DNA of 47,716 nucleotides from Pedobacter suwonensis (GTDB lineage: Bacteria > Bacteroidota > Bacteroidia > Sphingobacteriales > Sphingobacteriaceae). The stretch spans positions 1 through 47,716 of the forward strand of contig NZ_FOJM01000025.1 in NCBI RefSeq assembly GCF_900111825.1, written 5' to 3'. The notes under the pieces are model-generated. The model had not been told where the DNA came from. It was given only the letters and a program-made list of their open reading frames with translations, and ran no database searches. Numbering within the stretch: the stretch's first letter is position 1; every line of letters begins with the position of its first letter. Made by a program: the position numbers and the translations under genes. Shown here piece after piece: positions 15,222 to 24,415 of the stretch.

Positions 15222-16373
15222 ATGATGTACGAAATTATAAGCTTCAGGGAATTGATTTTAGATGTTATTAAGATTAAAGTGGCAGGGCAATGCCATGACA
15301 AAGAATCCCAACACAAAATCATAAAAGAAAGTAAACGGATAATGAGTTCCATTCTACATCATGCTACGTTGGTTGAGCCTGATAGAGCTAAAGCTTACAT
15401 CAGGCAACATCAAAGAGGATTGATGCAATTAATTGATGAGGTAGAAGCGCTAACAAATGAAAATGAGCCTTACGCTGATCAAAAAAGTAGAAACGGAATG
15501 ATTAGTGGTTTAGTAAAGCTACTTCATCAAATGGTAATCGATCTTCAGCAGCATTTACCATATTATTTTGACTTCGATTGCCCCGTTTCAGCGGCAAGCC
15601 AGGAACAACTCATTTTAGATATTGCATCAAATTCCGGTCAGATCCTGAAAAAAGTTGAAGAATTGCATGCAGACCAGGAAACCATCAACCTGTTTAAACA
15701 GCTCTTCAAAAACCTGAACGACTATACAGGGCGTTTCACTTTTGAACAGGCTAAATACCTGTACGCTTTTTTTGATTCCATAAAGATGGCTTTAAATACT
15801 TTTGTGCCACCTTTAGATTTTTCCGACATTATTCTTCTACTTGTATCATTAAATTTTAATCATCCCTTCTTTTATCACTCCTGCTGCAGCCACCTTAATC
15901 GCGAGCTTCAGAATTGCGAAAACATAAGCGAGCAATATAGATTAATCCATTTCTTTAAAAAACTGATTGGACAGGTTTTTAAAACCATCAGTATACCATA
16001 CCATAAAAATTTGCCCGATATTGATGAAGCCATACTCAGGTATATTGAAAGTGAAATCAGCTACCTGCAATCAATAGATACCATAGCCGAAGATCTGACG
16101 CGCGGTGGTATTTTAGAAAGCAATTTTAAGGTAACCTTCACCGTTAGGCAGCTTGCCCTATTTATCAACTTGCAAGTCGAGGCGGGCATTATTACAACAA
16201 AGAGTCCAAAACTGCTGCACCAATACATTACTAAACATTATAGTACGACTGAAAAAGATGTTATATCAGAAAAAAGCTTTAAAAATGCATACTATGGCAA
16301 TGTTGATAAGGATATCCAAAAGGTGATCGAAAAAATCGTTGTCATGTTGAACATTGCCCAGGATAAATGCTAA
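15222..16373 (+). CDS. Hypothetical helical cytoplasmic protein
   Basis: 383 residues from the ATG at 15222 (a TTG at 15207 is the only longer in-frame option). Predominantly helical, no signal peptide or transmembrane segment, with paired Cys (YHSCCSHLNRELQNC). The C-terminal ~80 residues (VRQLALFINLQVEAGII...LHQYITKHYSTTEKDVISEKSFKNAYYGN) look like a separate module, reminiscent of C-terminal parts of RteC-like or other Bacteroidota mobile-element proteins; that resemblance is weak and from memory. Its stop overlaps by 4 nt the end of the convergent alpha-CTD-like gene. Function unknown. Confidence 0.65.
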   Translation: MMYEIISFRELILDVIKIKVAGQCHDKESQHKIIKESKRIMSSILHHATLVEPDRAKAYIRQHQRGLMQLIDEVEALTNENEPYADQKSRNGMISGLVKLLHQMVIDLQQHLPYYFDFDCPVSAASQEQLILDIASNSGQILKKVEELHADQETINLFKQLFKNLNDYTGRFTFEQAKYLYAFFDSIKMALNTFVPPLDFSDIILLLVSLNFNHPFFYHSCCSHLNRELQNCENISEQYRLIHFFKKLIGQVFKTISIPYHKNLPDIDEAILRYIESEISYLQSIDTIAEDLTRGGILESNFKVTFTVRQLALFINLQVEAGIITTKSPKLLHQYITKHYSTTEKDVISEKSFKNAYYGNVDKDIQKVIEKIVVMLNIAQDKC

Positions 16374-16600
16374 CCAAGAAGATCTAATAATTCTTTCCTG
16401 TGTAAGAAATCTACAAATTCAAAATACCAGTGTTCTGAATAATCCTCAAGCGTAGATAATTCTTTTTGTTTTACTCCAATAATATCCTGAAGGGTAAAAA
16501 AGCCCATTAATTTGCTTCTAAGCTTAAAATTCTCAGATAGTGGAAGTTCTGCAATGGGCAGATTGAGAAGAAAGTAATTTGACTGGGAGGAACTGTCCAT
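16370..16600 (-). CDS. Small alpha-CTD-like (helix-hairpin-helix) protein
   Basis: 76 residues from the ATG at 16600. The core PIAELPLSENFKLRSKLMGFFTLQDIIGVKQKELSTLEDYSEHWYFEFVDFL follows the pattern of the RNA polymerase alpha-subunit C-terminal domain (L-LS--------G--TL-DI----------G), a DNA- or protein-binding fold. Free-standing alpha-CTD-like proteins occur in Bacteroidota and their role is unknown. The frame stays open to an ATG at 16693, but that stretch lies inside a long RNA hairpin, so the inner ATG is preferred. A roughly 185-nt structured leader separates it from its promoter. Confidence 0.6.
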   Translation of the reverse strand: MDSSSQSNYFLLNLPIAELPLSENFKLRSKLMGFFTLQDIIGVKQKELSTLEDYSEHWYFEFVDFLHRKELLDLLG

Positions 16601-16604
16601 AAAA

Positions 16605-16739
16605 GCGTGGGTTAACCCGATATCCGTTTTAGGGGCACCGCAAATGCCCAGACACAAGATAAACAGGCACCCACGCATAGCGTAGGCAACCATCTATTTT
16701 TTCCTGTGTCTTTTGAAGTTTTGCGGTTTTCTAAAACAG
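16605..16739 (-). promoter_or_regulatory. Long imperfect hairpin in the leader of the alpha-CTD-like gene
   Basis: Three perfect blocks pair in register across 16624-16739: GTTTTAG (16626-16632) with CTAAAAC (16731-16737), ACCGCAAA (16637-16644) with TTTGCGGT (16720-16727), AGACACA (16650-16656) with TGTGTCT (16705-16711). The apex is CCCACGC / GCGTAGG around ATA (16677-16679). A competing 8-bp pairing joins 16669-16676 to 16605-16612, directly before the ATG on the minus-strand transcript. Confidence 0.55.
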
Positions 16740-16791
16740 TAAAATAGCTGTTGCTAAATATCAATATATAATTAGTTTTTATTTCATGGCT

Positions 16792-16799
16792 CAAATATA
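16792..16799 (-). promoter_or_regulatory. -7 box before the structured leader
   Basis: On the minus strand TATATTTG, an exact TAnnTTTG match. Start expected near 16785, giving about 185 nt of untranslated RNA before the ATG at 16600. No -33 match. Confidence 0.45.
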
Positions 16800-16911
16800 A
16801 CAGATCTAAGCCTTTTATTTTCTTAAAACGAAAAAATAACGGGGTTGCTGAGGGTGGCTGGAACAGCAACTTGACAAACGTCGAAATAGCCATTTCTTTA
16901 CCTTCAAAAAA

Positions 16912-17508
16912 ATGGTTATGGAAAAAGAACAATACCTCTCTAAATTATCATCCTATCAAAAACTTTCGGTCGGCCTCCGCGCCTACATTGGTTACGCGAT
17001 GTACCAAACCGATTTCATGAAACTGGAAAAAATCGCACTCAACAACACATCGCTTGGCCATTTTTGCTATCTGGCCAAAGGCGGTGGAAGAATATTTACT
17101 GATGACACCGAGAATGAGCAGGAAATTACCTTGATGTTTTTCCAGGCAAACGATATTTTACCAGACTTTAAATCCATCTCCAGATATGCAAAAAGGCAGT
17201 TTTTCATACAATTTTCAGAAGACACTACTTTGCTTGCCATACCCGTAAAACACGGCAATAATATGCATAGGCTATTCCGCGAATCGGCCACTTTAAGTGC
17301 TGAAATAAATGCTGAATTATTGGCCAAAGTAATCGTAATGATTATTGGATTAAAAACTCAAAATGCCGACCAAAGGCTGAATAAATTACTTGCATCTTTT
17401 CCGATCATTTTTAGCCAAACTGCGGTAAAAGATGTGGCGTCATACCTGGGCGTTCATAGCAGTACGCTGAGTGCAATGAGAAATAGAAATTACAAACATA
17501 CACCCTAA
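16912..17508 (+). CDS. Crp/Fnr-like transcriptional regulator
   Basis: 198 residues, the usual length. The N-terminal ~120 residues fit a cyclic-nucleotide-binding beta-roll (LGHFCYLAKGGGRIFTDDTENEQEITLMFFQANDILPDFKSI, then FIQFSEDTTLLAIP). The dimer helix follows, and the short C-terminus (TAVKDVASYLGVHSSTLSAMRNR) is a helix-turn-helix. The RPT ligand motif of cAMP-binding members is not obvious, so the signal is open. ATG at 16912 or 16918. It lies upstream of MauE-DUF6520 in the same direction and may control them. Confidence 0.75.
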   Translation: MVMEKEQYLSKLSSYQKLSVGLRAYIGYAMYQTDFMKLEKIALNNTSLGHFCYLAKGGGRIFTDDTENEQEITLMFFQANDILPDFKSISRYAKRQFFIQFSEDTTLLAIPVKHGNNMHRLFRESATLSAEINAELLAKVIVMIIGLKTQNADQRLNKLLASFPIIFSQTAVKDVASYLGVHSSTLSAMRNRNYKHTP

Positions 17509-17632
17509 TTTACTTGGCCTATCGATCAACAGCAGCATGATCACCCACATTGGTTTAGTCATTTTTGATGAAGATATTGGTTTTTCCCATTTAGATGTGA
17601 GGCGGTTTAGCAGAATATAATCCAATTTCGAA

Positions 17633-18076
17633 ATGGCAAAGAAAACGGATATGAAAACATCGATAGTACAGGTTATTTCCGCAGCATTCATTTTACTCTG
17701 GGTATATACCGCGGGGAGCAAATTGACTGACTTCCAGGCTTACCAGCAGCAAATGAGTCTGCAAGTTTTTAGCCCAAGTGTAACAGCGGTGCTATTATAC
17801 TTAATCCCATTCCTGGAAATAATTGCTGCTGTACTGCTATTGATTAAAAAAACCAATAAGCTGGGCTTAGTCTTATCGCTCTTACTCATGTTGATTTTTA
17901 CCGGATATATCCTACTCATCATTTCAGGATACTTCCCAAAAGTACCATGTAGTTGTGGTGGCGTAATTAAAGCCATGGGCTGGAAGGCTCACCTCATTTT
18001 CAACATTTTTTTTATTAGCGCCGCAATGCTCTCACTATTTATTAAACTAAAGCCGGAGGTACGTGACAAAGATTAA
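17633..18076 (+). CDS. MauE/DoxX-like redox-associated membrane protein
   Basis: 147 residues, four transmembrane helices (about 10-28, 45-65, 72-95, 118-138). The pattern KTSIVQVISAAFILLWVYTAGSKLTDFQAYQQQM and GYFPKVPCSCGGVIKAMGWKAHLIFN is typical of the Bacteroidota MauE/DoxX family; MauE is needed for disulfide formation in methylamine dehydrogenase. The CSCGG loop gives two Cys at a membrane face. The ATG at 17633 or the next Met at 17651 may start it. It lies just before the secreted DUF6520 protein, which also has two Cys. Confidence 0.82.
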   Translation: MAKKTDMKTSIVQVISAAFILLWVYTAGSKLTDFQAYQQQMSLQVFSPSVTAVLLYLIPFLEIIAAVLLLIKKTNKLGLVLSLLLMLIFTGYILLIISGYFPKVPCSCGGVIKAMGWKAHLIFNIFFISAAMLSLFIKLKPEVRDKD

Positions 18077-18085
18077 GGTTAAATA

Positions 18086-18160
18086 ATGGAACTGGCCAAG
18101 CCAACAGATCAAAAACTACAAGCTGTATTGATGGCCAAGAAAAACAAACAGCAGGGCTAG
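18086..18160 (+). CDS. Possible 24-aa small ORF
   Basis: ATG 9 nt after the MauE stop: 24 Lys/Gln-rich residues (MELAKPTDQKL...KKNKQQG). Position between MauE and DUF6520 makes translation possible, but nothing else supports it. Confidence 0.2.
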   Translation: MELAKPTDQKLQAVLMAKKNKQQG

Positions 18161-18208
18161 CTGCTTAAGCCCTATTTGATAAGCAGTAAATATCAAACTT
18201 AAAAAAAC

Positions 18209-18526
18209 ATGTTAAAAAAAATCAACTTAGGCCTTGTAGCCCTCGTATTGGGGTTCGGCCTTATCGCAACACAAAGTGCTTTCACTACTAAATCAACCAC
18301 TTTCTGGGCTTACCAGCCAAATGCAAACAACAACTTAAGGGATTACACAAAGTACATTCATACCTCGACGCCTTCAGAAAAGTGTACTGAAGATAATGAG
18401 CCATTACCATGTGTTATCCAGGTTCCGGAGTCAGTTGCCACTCAATCAGATCTTCAAGATTTTTTTGCAGATAAAACAAATAGTGAAATTCTTGCATTAT
18501 CGGCCCAACGCACACCAGAACAATAG
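18209..18526 (+). CDS. DUF6520 family secreted protein
   Basis: 105 residues. N-terminal signal-like segment (MLKKINLGLVALVLGFGLIATQSAFT), a variable middle, and the conserved core KCTEDNEPLPCVIQVPESVATQSDL with two Cys nine residues apart, then a tail ending SAQRTPEQ. This matches the short Bacteroidota family called DUF6520, whose function is unknown. It is found next to MauE genes and SusC/SusD operons, as here. The Cys pair and the MauE neighbour suggest a disulfide formed after export. It ends 5 nt before a strong bidirectional hairpin. Confidence 0.75.
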   Translation: MLKKINLGLVALVLGFGLIATQSAFTTKSTTFWAYQPNANNNLRDYTKYIHTSTPSEKCTEDNEPLPCVIQVPESVATQSDLQDFFADKTNSEILALSAQRTPEQ

Positions 18527-18531
18527 CCAGA

Positions 18532-18563
18532 AAATTAGTGGGGAAGAATTTCCCCACTAATTT
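18532..18563. terminator. Bidirectional terminator between DUF6520 and susD
   Basis: Perfect 14-bp stem AAATTAGTGGGGAA / TTCCCCACTAATTT around a GAAT loop. A-rich and T-rich ends serve both directions. It overlaps the susD stop codon (18562-18564) and starts 5 nt after DUF6520. Confidence 0.85.
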
Positions 18564-19917
18564 ACCTAGGATTTTGCTCAATACCACTTATTGCAATCAC
18601 ATCTTGCGGAATTTCCAGGGCATACCTTCTATCATTGGGTTTAAGTTCATAGTTAGTTCCATTGGCGGTTCTTCTCAACTTAATGTTCGCACCTTCAAGA
18701 TTAAACCGCTTTAAATCGGTCCAGCGCAAGCCTCTCATAACCAATTCCTTTCTCCGCTCTTTTAAAATCAAACCTAAAATATCCAGCGAATTGACCGTAT
18801 AAGGAATGTAAGTACCACTTTTGAAACGTTTGATCAATAGCGTATTTAGATCATCTACCGCAATTTGTGAATTTCCTAAACGCGCATTACATTCCGCCCT
18901 GATGAGGTATTGCTCATCAACCGTAATACCGGGAAATACGCCCTGTCCGGCCCGGTAACTCCCTCTCCAGCCAAAGGTTCCGTTATTGTTATTTTTAAAA
19001 TAAAGTACTTTCCTCAAGTCGTTATCTGCATATTGGTTAATCAAATCTCCAACAATCTTTGCCCTTGAATTATTCAGAATCTGCGGGTTAGCAGCAGAAG
19101 ATTCGTAAATAACCTCAGCATTGAACCTAGCAAAAGGAAATGTAGGCGTAGCGCTGATCTGGTTATAATCCAATAAAACAGCTTTAATCTTAAGACATGA
19201 ATCTGCATATAAGGCTGCATTTGTATATTCTCTCATACTCAAATAAACACGGGCGAGCAGGCCAAAAGATGCCTGCCTACCAGGGCGGAGTGGATGTACC
19301 GATACATTTGGCAGCAAGCGTTTGGCTTCAAAAAGATCAGCAAGAACATAATTGTAGCCCCTGGCTACCGATGATCTGACTGAAGTTTTGTTAAAATCAG
19401 TAGATTCTCTTATCACAGGACCCAAATCACCATCTGCAGTACTGCTATTATAACCTACTGACCAAAGTTGCAAAACATTGTAATAAGCACGGGCGCGATT
19501 AAAATATGCCTGCCCTTTTATATTATCATATTGGGCAGCGTTTAATGAAGTCAGCTCGATTTTCTCCAGATTCTCTAAAACGGTGTTAGCGGTATAAATT
19601 AATGCATACAGGTACTCCCAATCGTTGGGAAAGTTTGCACTGGTAAATAAATTATCCTTTTCCCATGTATATAGCCTTCTATTTTGCTCATTTGATAAAC
19701 TGTTCAAGTCTGCATCAGTCACAAAATAGTCATCAGCACTAACTTCAGCGGCGCCCGGATCTACCGCATTGTTTAAATTTTCGTTATTCAGCAATGCCTG
19801 CAGATCGTCAAGTCGTTCTGGTACGGCCAACTTCATATCGGATTTTTCATCCAAAAACTTTTTACAGCCAGGTAGTGACATCGTCAGCACAATAGCTACT
19901 AGATATAATATTTTCAT
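18562..19917 (-). CDS. SusD/RagB-family outer membrane lipoprotein
   Basis: 451 residues. A lipoprotein signal with lipobox SLPGC gives a Cys-anchored surface protein; then KKFLDEKSDMKLAVPERLDDLQALLNN typical of SusD N-termini, TPR-like helices (QAYFNRARAYYNVLQLW, ASFGLLARVYLSMREYTNAALYADSCL), and the C-terminal LIRAECNARLG...LLIKRF...ILKERRKELVMRGLRWTDLKRFN. SusD proteins close the lid of SusC transporters and bind the ligand. It starts 15 nt after susC. No glycoside hydrolase, sulfatase or peptidase gene is adjacent, so the ligand need not be a polysaccharide. Confidence 0.93.
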   Translation of the reverse strand: MKILYLVAIVLTMSLPGCKKFLDEKSDMKLAVPERLDDLQALLNNENLNNAVDPGAAEVSADDYFVTDADLNSLSNEQNRRLYTWEKDNLFTSANFPNDWEYLYALIYTANTVLENLEKIELTSLNAAQYDNIKGQAYFNRARAYYNVLQLWSVGYNSSTADGDLGPVIRESTDFNKTSVRSSVARGYNYVLADLFEAKRLLPNVSVHPLRPGRQASFGLLARVYLSMREYTNAALYADSCLKIKAVLLDYNQISATPTFPFARFNAEVIYESSAANPQILNNSRAKIVGDLINQYADNDLRKVLYFKNNNNGTFGWRGSYRAGQGVFPGITVDEQYLIRAECNARLGNSQIAVDDLNTLLIKRFKSGTYIPYTVNSLDILGLILKERRKELVMRGLRWTDLKRFNLEGANIKLRRTANGTNYELKPNDRRYALEIPQDVIAISGIEQNPR

Positions 19918-19932
19918 ATAATTTATTTAAGA

Positions 19933-22900
19933 TTAAAAGCTGGTCCTTAGGCCAATTGAAACTGTTTTAGGAGGTACGAGACCATTTAAACCAATTTCAT
20001 AGTCAGGATCTAAACCCTGTTTGTTTGCCACCCATATCAGGCCCAAATTTGAAATTGTAGCATAAACCGTTAAACTTCTGAATACTTTCGACTGAATTTT
20101 TGGGCTGTAACTCAGATTAATGTACTGCAGGCGGATATGGTCGCCTTTTGAGATCAGCACTTCTGATCCCCTGTAAAAATTGTCTCTGGCACTAACTGTG
20201 GGATATATTTGAGAAGGTACATCCGTGTTGAGTTCATCGCCTGGCTGTTTCCAGCGCAAGCTATAATCAGCATGGCCCTGTCCCGTATTATTCAGGTTAG
20301 CATATTGGATAGAATTTCTTCTAAAAAAATAATCAAGCTTAAAGCTAAACTGAACATTAAGCTCAAGGTTACCATATCTAAAACCGTTGCCTAAGCCACC
20401 AAATATCCTGGGTACAGCAGAACCATAATAAACCAGATCAGAAAGCTGTGTACCTTGCCCTGTAATCAGGTTATAATCCTTACTTGCGTTGCCGTTCAGG
20501 TATCCGATGGGATCGCCGTTAGCAGGATCCAGGCCGCCCCACCTGTAACCATATATCGAGTAAACCGGACTTCCAATGATGCCCGAGATTGAGGGTCCCC
20601 CTGCAATGCCCAAAAAGTTGCTTCCCTGGTAATTTGAAAATAAATATTTATCAATCTTATCCCTGTAACCGCTTATATTAAAATTGCTTTTCCAGATCAA
20701 CCTGCCTTCGGTATTGATGGAATTAAGCTGAATCTCCCAGCCATTACCACTCATTTCAGCCGCGTTTTTTATAATTGATTGGCCTACACCGCCGGAATAA
20801 TCCAGGCTTTCAATACCGAACAGATCTTTTCCCCTTTTATGGAAATACTCCAGGGAACCCGACAAGCGGTCTTTCCACATGGAAAAATCTACCCCCAGAT
20901 TTGTCATTGCGGATGTTTCCCATTTTAAGGAAGGATTAGAGTAGGTATTGAATCTGGCATATGGCAGTCCGGTATTGGTAGAACTCCCTACATAAACGAT
21001 AGTTGAAATTGAGGTCATAGCAGGATCAATGTTACCGGTAAGCCCATAAGTTGCCCTGATCTTTAGCGAACTGAACAGGTCTTTGTTAAAAAAATGCTCA
21101 TTTGATACATTCCATAGTAACCCCGCTGACCAAAGTAAATTCCATTTATCATTGGTGTTAACCCCAAAAAGATTCGAGGCATCCCTTCTGCCGCTCAGGG
21201 TAACGGTATATCTGGATTTATAGGAATAAGATAAATTGGAAAAAACGGAAACGAATCGCGTATCTGTAGATATGATTCCGTTTCTGTCTGGTATAAATGA
21301 ATTGTTTCCGGTAACAAGCGAGGGATATGCAGTCGTATAGTCAACCACGCCCGCAGAAATAATATCATCCCTGAAACCATACAGCCTGGAAGACAATCCG
21401 TTAACCGACGACGCCCTTGTTTCTGCACCAATAAATCCTGCTATAACATGTACTGGTGTACTTAGGCTATAGTTTAGCTGCCCCCGCAGATTATGCACCT
21501 GTAAAGAGTTGAAAGAATTATCCAGAATTCCTCCCTTCGGTATCTTATAACTTAAAACATTGTTTGCATATTGAGCGAAATCATTAACCAGGTTACGAGC
21601 AAAATAACTTTGCTCATCGCTAAGCACCGGATTTTTCCGTTCCTGGTTTTCATATTGGTATTTTAACGTAACAGAAAACCCATAAGGTAATTTTTGTATT
21701 AAAGCGGCATCAAGAAGCAGGTCTCCTACCTTGATCTGGTTGTTAACATGCTGGTAATCTGTTAAAGGATAATATCTCCAATCACCCAAAAGGCCACCCG
21801 CCAATCCACTTAAATATGATGCGCGCCTATCCTTTGGTATAGCAAGTGCATTGCCATCGGCATCAGCAAATTCTGCATACGGATAAAGATTGCCTGATAC
21901 AGAACTGATGCTTCCATAATCTGGCTTTCCTGTGCGCGCAGTGCTATTGGTATAATAAAATCCGGTGCTAACCTCCATGCTTTTATAGGGCTTGTAGGTC
22001 ATGCTCATTTTTGCATTCAACTTCCTAAAAACAGCATCAGTTACTGATCTGTTGTCATCAACGCTTACTGAAGAATACCATTTGAATAATTCCTGCCCAC
22101 CGGAAACATTTACAGAAGCCTGATTGTTCAATCCTGCTGAATAAAAATACTTTTTATACTGGTCCCTTACATCCAGCGATTTTAACCGGTCAATCTCTGC
22201 CTGCGCGTCATTACCCGATACCGTTCCTTTCTCTTTTTTCAGCAACAGTTCTACAATGGGGCTTAAGGCCGGCTGTTGAGCATTATTGACCTGAGATTGA
22301 TAAAAACCTTTAGAAAAAAGAAAGATTTCATTATCAATATAGTCTGCCGGGCTGATCTGCTTTAACCTTGAAAGGTTGGGACTTTGAACAAAACTGGTAT
22401 TGATATTTGCATCAATCTTTACTTTCGAATTAAACCGTCCATTTTTAGATGTAATTACCACCACTCCATTACCTGCTCGTGCGCCCCAAATACTTGATGC
22501 AGCTGCATCTTTTAAAATTGTAATACTTTCCACATCGTTGGGGTTGATATTGTTGATGTCGCCCTCATAAGGAAAATTATCCAGTACAATCAGTGGCGCT
22601 TTGGGCCCCTGTATCGAACTTAATCCGCGGATCATCAGCCTTCCACCGCTGTTGGTAGACCGGTCAACGATCAGCCCCGATGAAACTGCCTCTAATCTGG
22701 AGATAATGTTAGGCCCCACCTGTTGCGCCAATAGTGTATTGTCTAAATTGGTAAATGAGCCTGTTGAACGTTCTTTCGGCAAGGTCTGGTAACCTGTGTG
22801 CACCTGTACCTCGTCCAGCAACCTTACTGTAGGCTGTAAGTAAATGATCAGATCAGCTTTTAAAGGTAAACTTAGCTTAATTAAAGTTTTTTCATAGCCC

Positions 22901-23121
22901 ATCTGGCCTACTTCAACTGTGTATTCTCCAATATATTTAGGGATTGAAACCTTACCCGTGCTATCACTAATGAAAGTTTTATTAGTTTTTGTAAATTGTA
23001 AGATCACTCCTTCCAAAGGAGTTTTCATTTCTGCATTGAAAATTCTGATGCCGGCTAATTTCTCTTGGGCAGCTGTGCTTAATGAAATGAGGAAAGCAGT
23101 TAAAAATAAGATGTATCTCAT
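19933..23121 (-). CDS. SusC/RagA-family TonB-dependent outer membrane transporter
   Basis: 1062 residues, normal for SusC. Signal peptide to about residue 18; a carboxypeptidase-regulatory-like domain (about 22-95, LAGIRIFNAEMKTPLEGVILQF...); plug domain (about 110-230) with the SusC signature LMIRGLSSIQGPKAPLIVLDNFPYEGDINNINPNDVESITILKDAAASSIWGARAGNGVVVITSKNG; then a 22-strand barrel to a C-terminal Phe (GLRTSF). There is no STN domain, so it is not of the FecIR-regulated kind. It imports a SusD-bound substrate with TonB energy. The ATG follows the tlpA stop by 1 nt. Confidence 0.95.
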   Translation of the reverse strand: MRYILFLTAFLISLSTAAQEKLAGIRIFNAEMKTPLEGVILQFTKTNKTFISDSTGKVSIPKYIGEYTVEVGQMGYEKTLIKLSLPLKADLIIYLQPTVRLLDEVQVHTGYQTLPKERSTGSFTNLDNTLLAQQVGPNIISRLEAVSSGLIVDRSTNSGGRLMIRGLSSIQGPKAPLIVLDNFPYEGDINNINPNDVESITILKDAAASSIWGARAGNGVVVITSKNGRFNSKVKIDANINTSFVQSPNLSRLKQISPADYIDNEIFLFSKGFYQSQVNNAQQPALSPIVELLLKKEKGTVSGNDAQAEIDRLKSLDVRDQYKKYFYSAGLNNQASVNVSGGQELFKWYSSVSVDDNRSVTDAVFRKLNAKMSMTYKPYKSMEVSTGFYYTNSTARTGKPDYGSISSVSGNLYPYAEFADADGNALAIPKDRRASYLSGLAGGLLGDWRYYPLTDYQHVNNQIKVGDLLLDAALIQKLPYGFSVTLKYQYENQERKNPVLSDEQSYFARNLVNDFAQYANNVLSYKIPKGGILDNSFNSLQVHNLRGQLNYSLSTPVHVIAGFIGAETRASSVNGLSSRLYGFRDDIISAGVVDYTTAYPSLVTGNNSFIPDRNGIISTDTRFVSVFSNLSYSYKSRYTVTLSGRRDASNLFGVNTNDKWNLLWSAGLLWNVSNEHFFNKDLFSSLKIRATYGLTGNIDPAMTSISTIVYVGSSTNTGLPYARFNTYSNPSLKWETSAMTNLGVDFSMWKDRLSGSLEYFHKRGKDLFGIESLDYSGGVGQSIIKNAAEMSGNGWEIQLNSINTEGRLIWKSNFNISGYRDKIDKYLFSNYQGSNFLGIAGGPSISGIIGSPVYSIYGYRWGGLDPANGDPIGYLNGNASKDYNLITGQGTQLSDLVYYGSAVPRIFGGLGNGFRYGNLELNVQFSFKLDYFFRRNSIQYANLNNTGQGHADYSLRWKQPGDELNTDVPSQIYPTVSARDNFYRGSEVLISKGDHIRLQYINLSYSPKIQSKVFRSLTVYATISNLGLIWVANKQGLDPDYEIGLNGLVPPKTVSIGLRTSF

Positions 23122-23122
23122 A

Positions 23123-24376
23123 TTAGTTTTTTTTATCGGTTTTACTAACTACAAGCATTTCTAGTTCCTGATGATCGGCTACTAGCGAAAAGCCATAAGG
23201 ATTGAGCAATGCATTCAATCCTGACATATCCTTAACGTCTGAAAGCTCCAGATCAATTAAAAAATCGAGGTGAGTATCATTCAAAACCGGATATTTTACA
23301 AAAGCACAATCTTGAATATTATTTATCAGGTTGGCTATGGGTTGGTTGATAAATTTCGATCCTTTGTGAAAACCCAAATTAGTGGGTGGTCCACCCTGTG
23401 TTTTCAGTTTACGAGTGGCCTTTGATGGTGAATACGTTAACTTATACACTGCGGTGTTGATTACTTTTACAGCGGCGGAGTATCCCGAATTTTCGTTCAG
23501 GTACTTCATCGTAAGTTTTTTTAATGAAGCAGATTTTTCCTTTGGTACCCATAAGTCTACAGTCCAAAGATCTTCTGGCTTTAAAGACGGATTATTAAAG
23601 CCATCTACGTCATCAAAATCAAGTTTAAAACGCTGATCAGAAAACCACGGGAATTCTCCCATTGCCAGTACAGTATAAGTCCAACGTAGTGGATGGTTGA
23701 AAATGATCATTCCAGTATTTGATCCATTGGAACGGACCGTAGAACTCGAAATACCTGGTATTCTACCTTTAATTAACAGGTTAAACGATTGCATTCCTTT
23801 AGGGTTCTGATTCATCATTAAAACGGTGTTGGGGTAAATGTAATTCAAGGGTGTTAAACTTAAATTTCCAGATAAGGCTGCCTTAATATTTGCTTCAGAT
23901 AGTTCATCACCCTCAGTTGTGTTCTTTACAATTCCCTGGTTATCGATCCAAACCAGATGAGGAATCTTGTTGTGTAGAAAGAGCCGGTTTAACGCTTTAT
24001 CATCTACAATTGAAGTAAAATCCCTGCCAATGGGGTTTCTTTCTGAAGAATAAAAAGTCGAAATCAGTTTCTCGTTATCCGCTGTTACGCTTACGATATT
24101 AACCTCTCCTTGGAACAACCTGGAAAGCCTTTCCTGTTCTGGCATCCCTTTAATACATGGAACACAGAAGGTAGCCCAAAAATCGATAATCAACAGCTTG
24201 CCCCTAAAGTGCTCCATATTCCGCTGCACTACCTTACCATTTACCATAAATTTTCTGGGTGTAGTCCAGAAAGCATCTGGTACCGTATCGCCCACTTGCA
24301 AAGCCTTAACAGGTTCTTGCGCATATAAAAAAAGAGAAAAAACAAGCATCATGCCTGTCGCAATAAATACTTTCAT
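23123..24376 (-). CDS. TlpA-like thioredoxin with C-terminal DUF3738-like domain
   Basis: 417 residues, exported (signal peptide ending LYAQ). Residues about 25-165 are a TlpA/AhpC-TSA fold with the redox motif WATFCVPC (CXXC). The middle ~170 residues are beta-rich and unassigned, and the last ~90 (FINQPIANLINNIQDCAFVKYPVLNDTHLDFLIDLELSDVKDMSGLNALLNPYGFSLVADHQELEMLVV) resemble DUF3738. Such fusions are frequent ahead of susCD operons in Sphingobacteria. It is the first gene of the tlpA-susC-susD operon. A palindromic hairpin lies 40-70 nt upstream of its ATG. The thioredoxin call is firm; the tail assignment is moderate. Confidence 0.85.
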   Translation of the reverse strand: MKVFIATGMMLVFSLFLYAQEPVKALQVGDTVPDAFWTTPRKFMVNGKVVQRNMEHFRGKLLIIDFWATFCVPCIKGMPEQERLSRLFQGEVNIVSVTADNEKLISTFYSSERNPIGRDFTSIVDDKALNRLFLHNKIPHLVWIDNQGIVKNTTEGDELSEANIKAALSGNLSLTPLNYIYPNTVLMMNQNPKGMQSFNLLIKGRIPGISSSTVRSNGSNTGMIIFNHPLRWTYTVLAMGEFPWFSDQRFKLDFDDVDGFNNPSLKPEDLWTVDLWVPKEKSASLKKLTMKYLNENSGYSAAVKVINTAVYKLTYSPSKATRKLKTQGGPPTNLGFHKGSKFINQPIANLINNIQDCAFVKYPVLNDTHLDFLIDLELSDVKDMSGLNALLNPYGFSLVADHQELEMLVVSKTDKKN

Positions 24377-24415
24377 AAAATTGAGTTAATTAGCCTGAAT
24401 CGGAATTTTTAAAAG

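Noticed and set aside
16612..16932. 106-codon frame on the minus strand over the structured leader
   Set aside because: No recognisable protein features, its start overlaps the Crp-like gene start on the other strand, and it conflicts with the better supported alpha-CTD-like frame and RNA hairpin.
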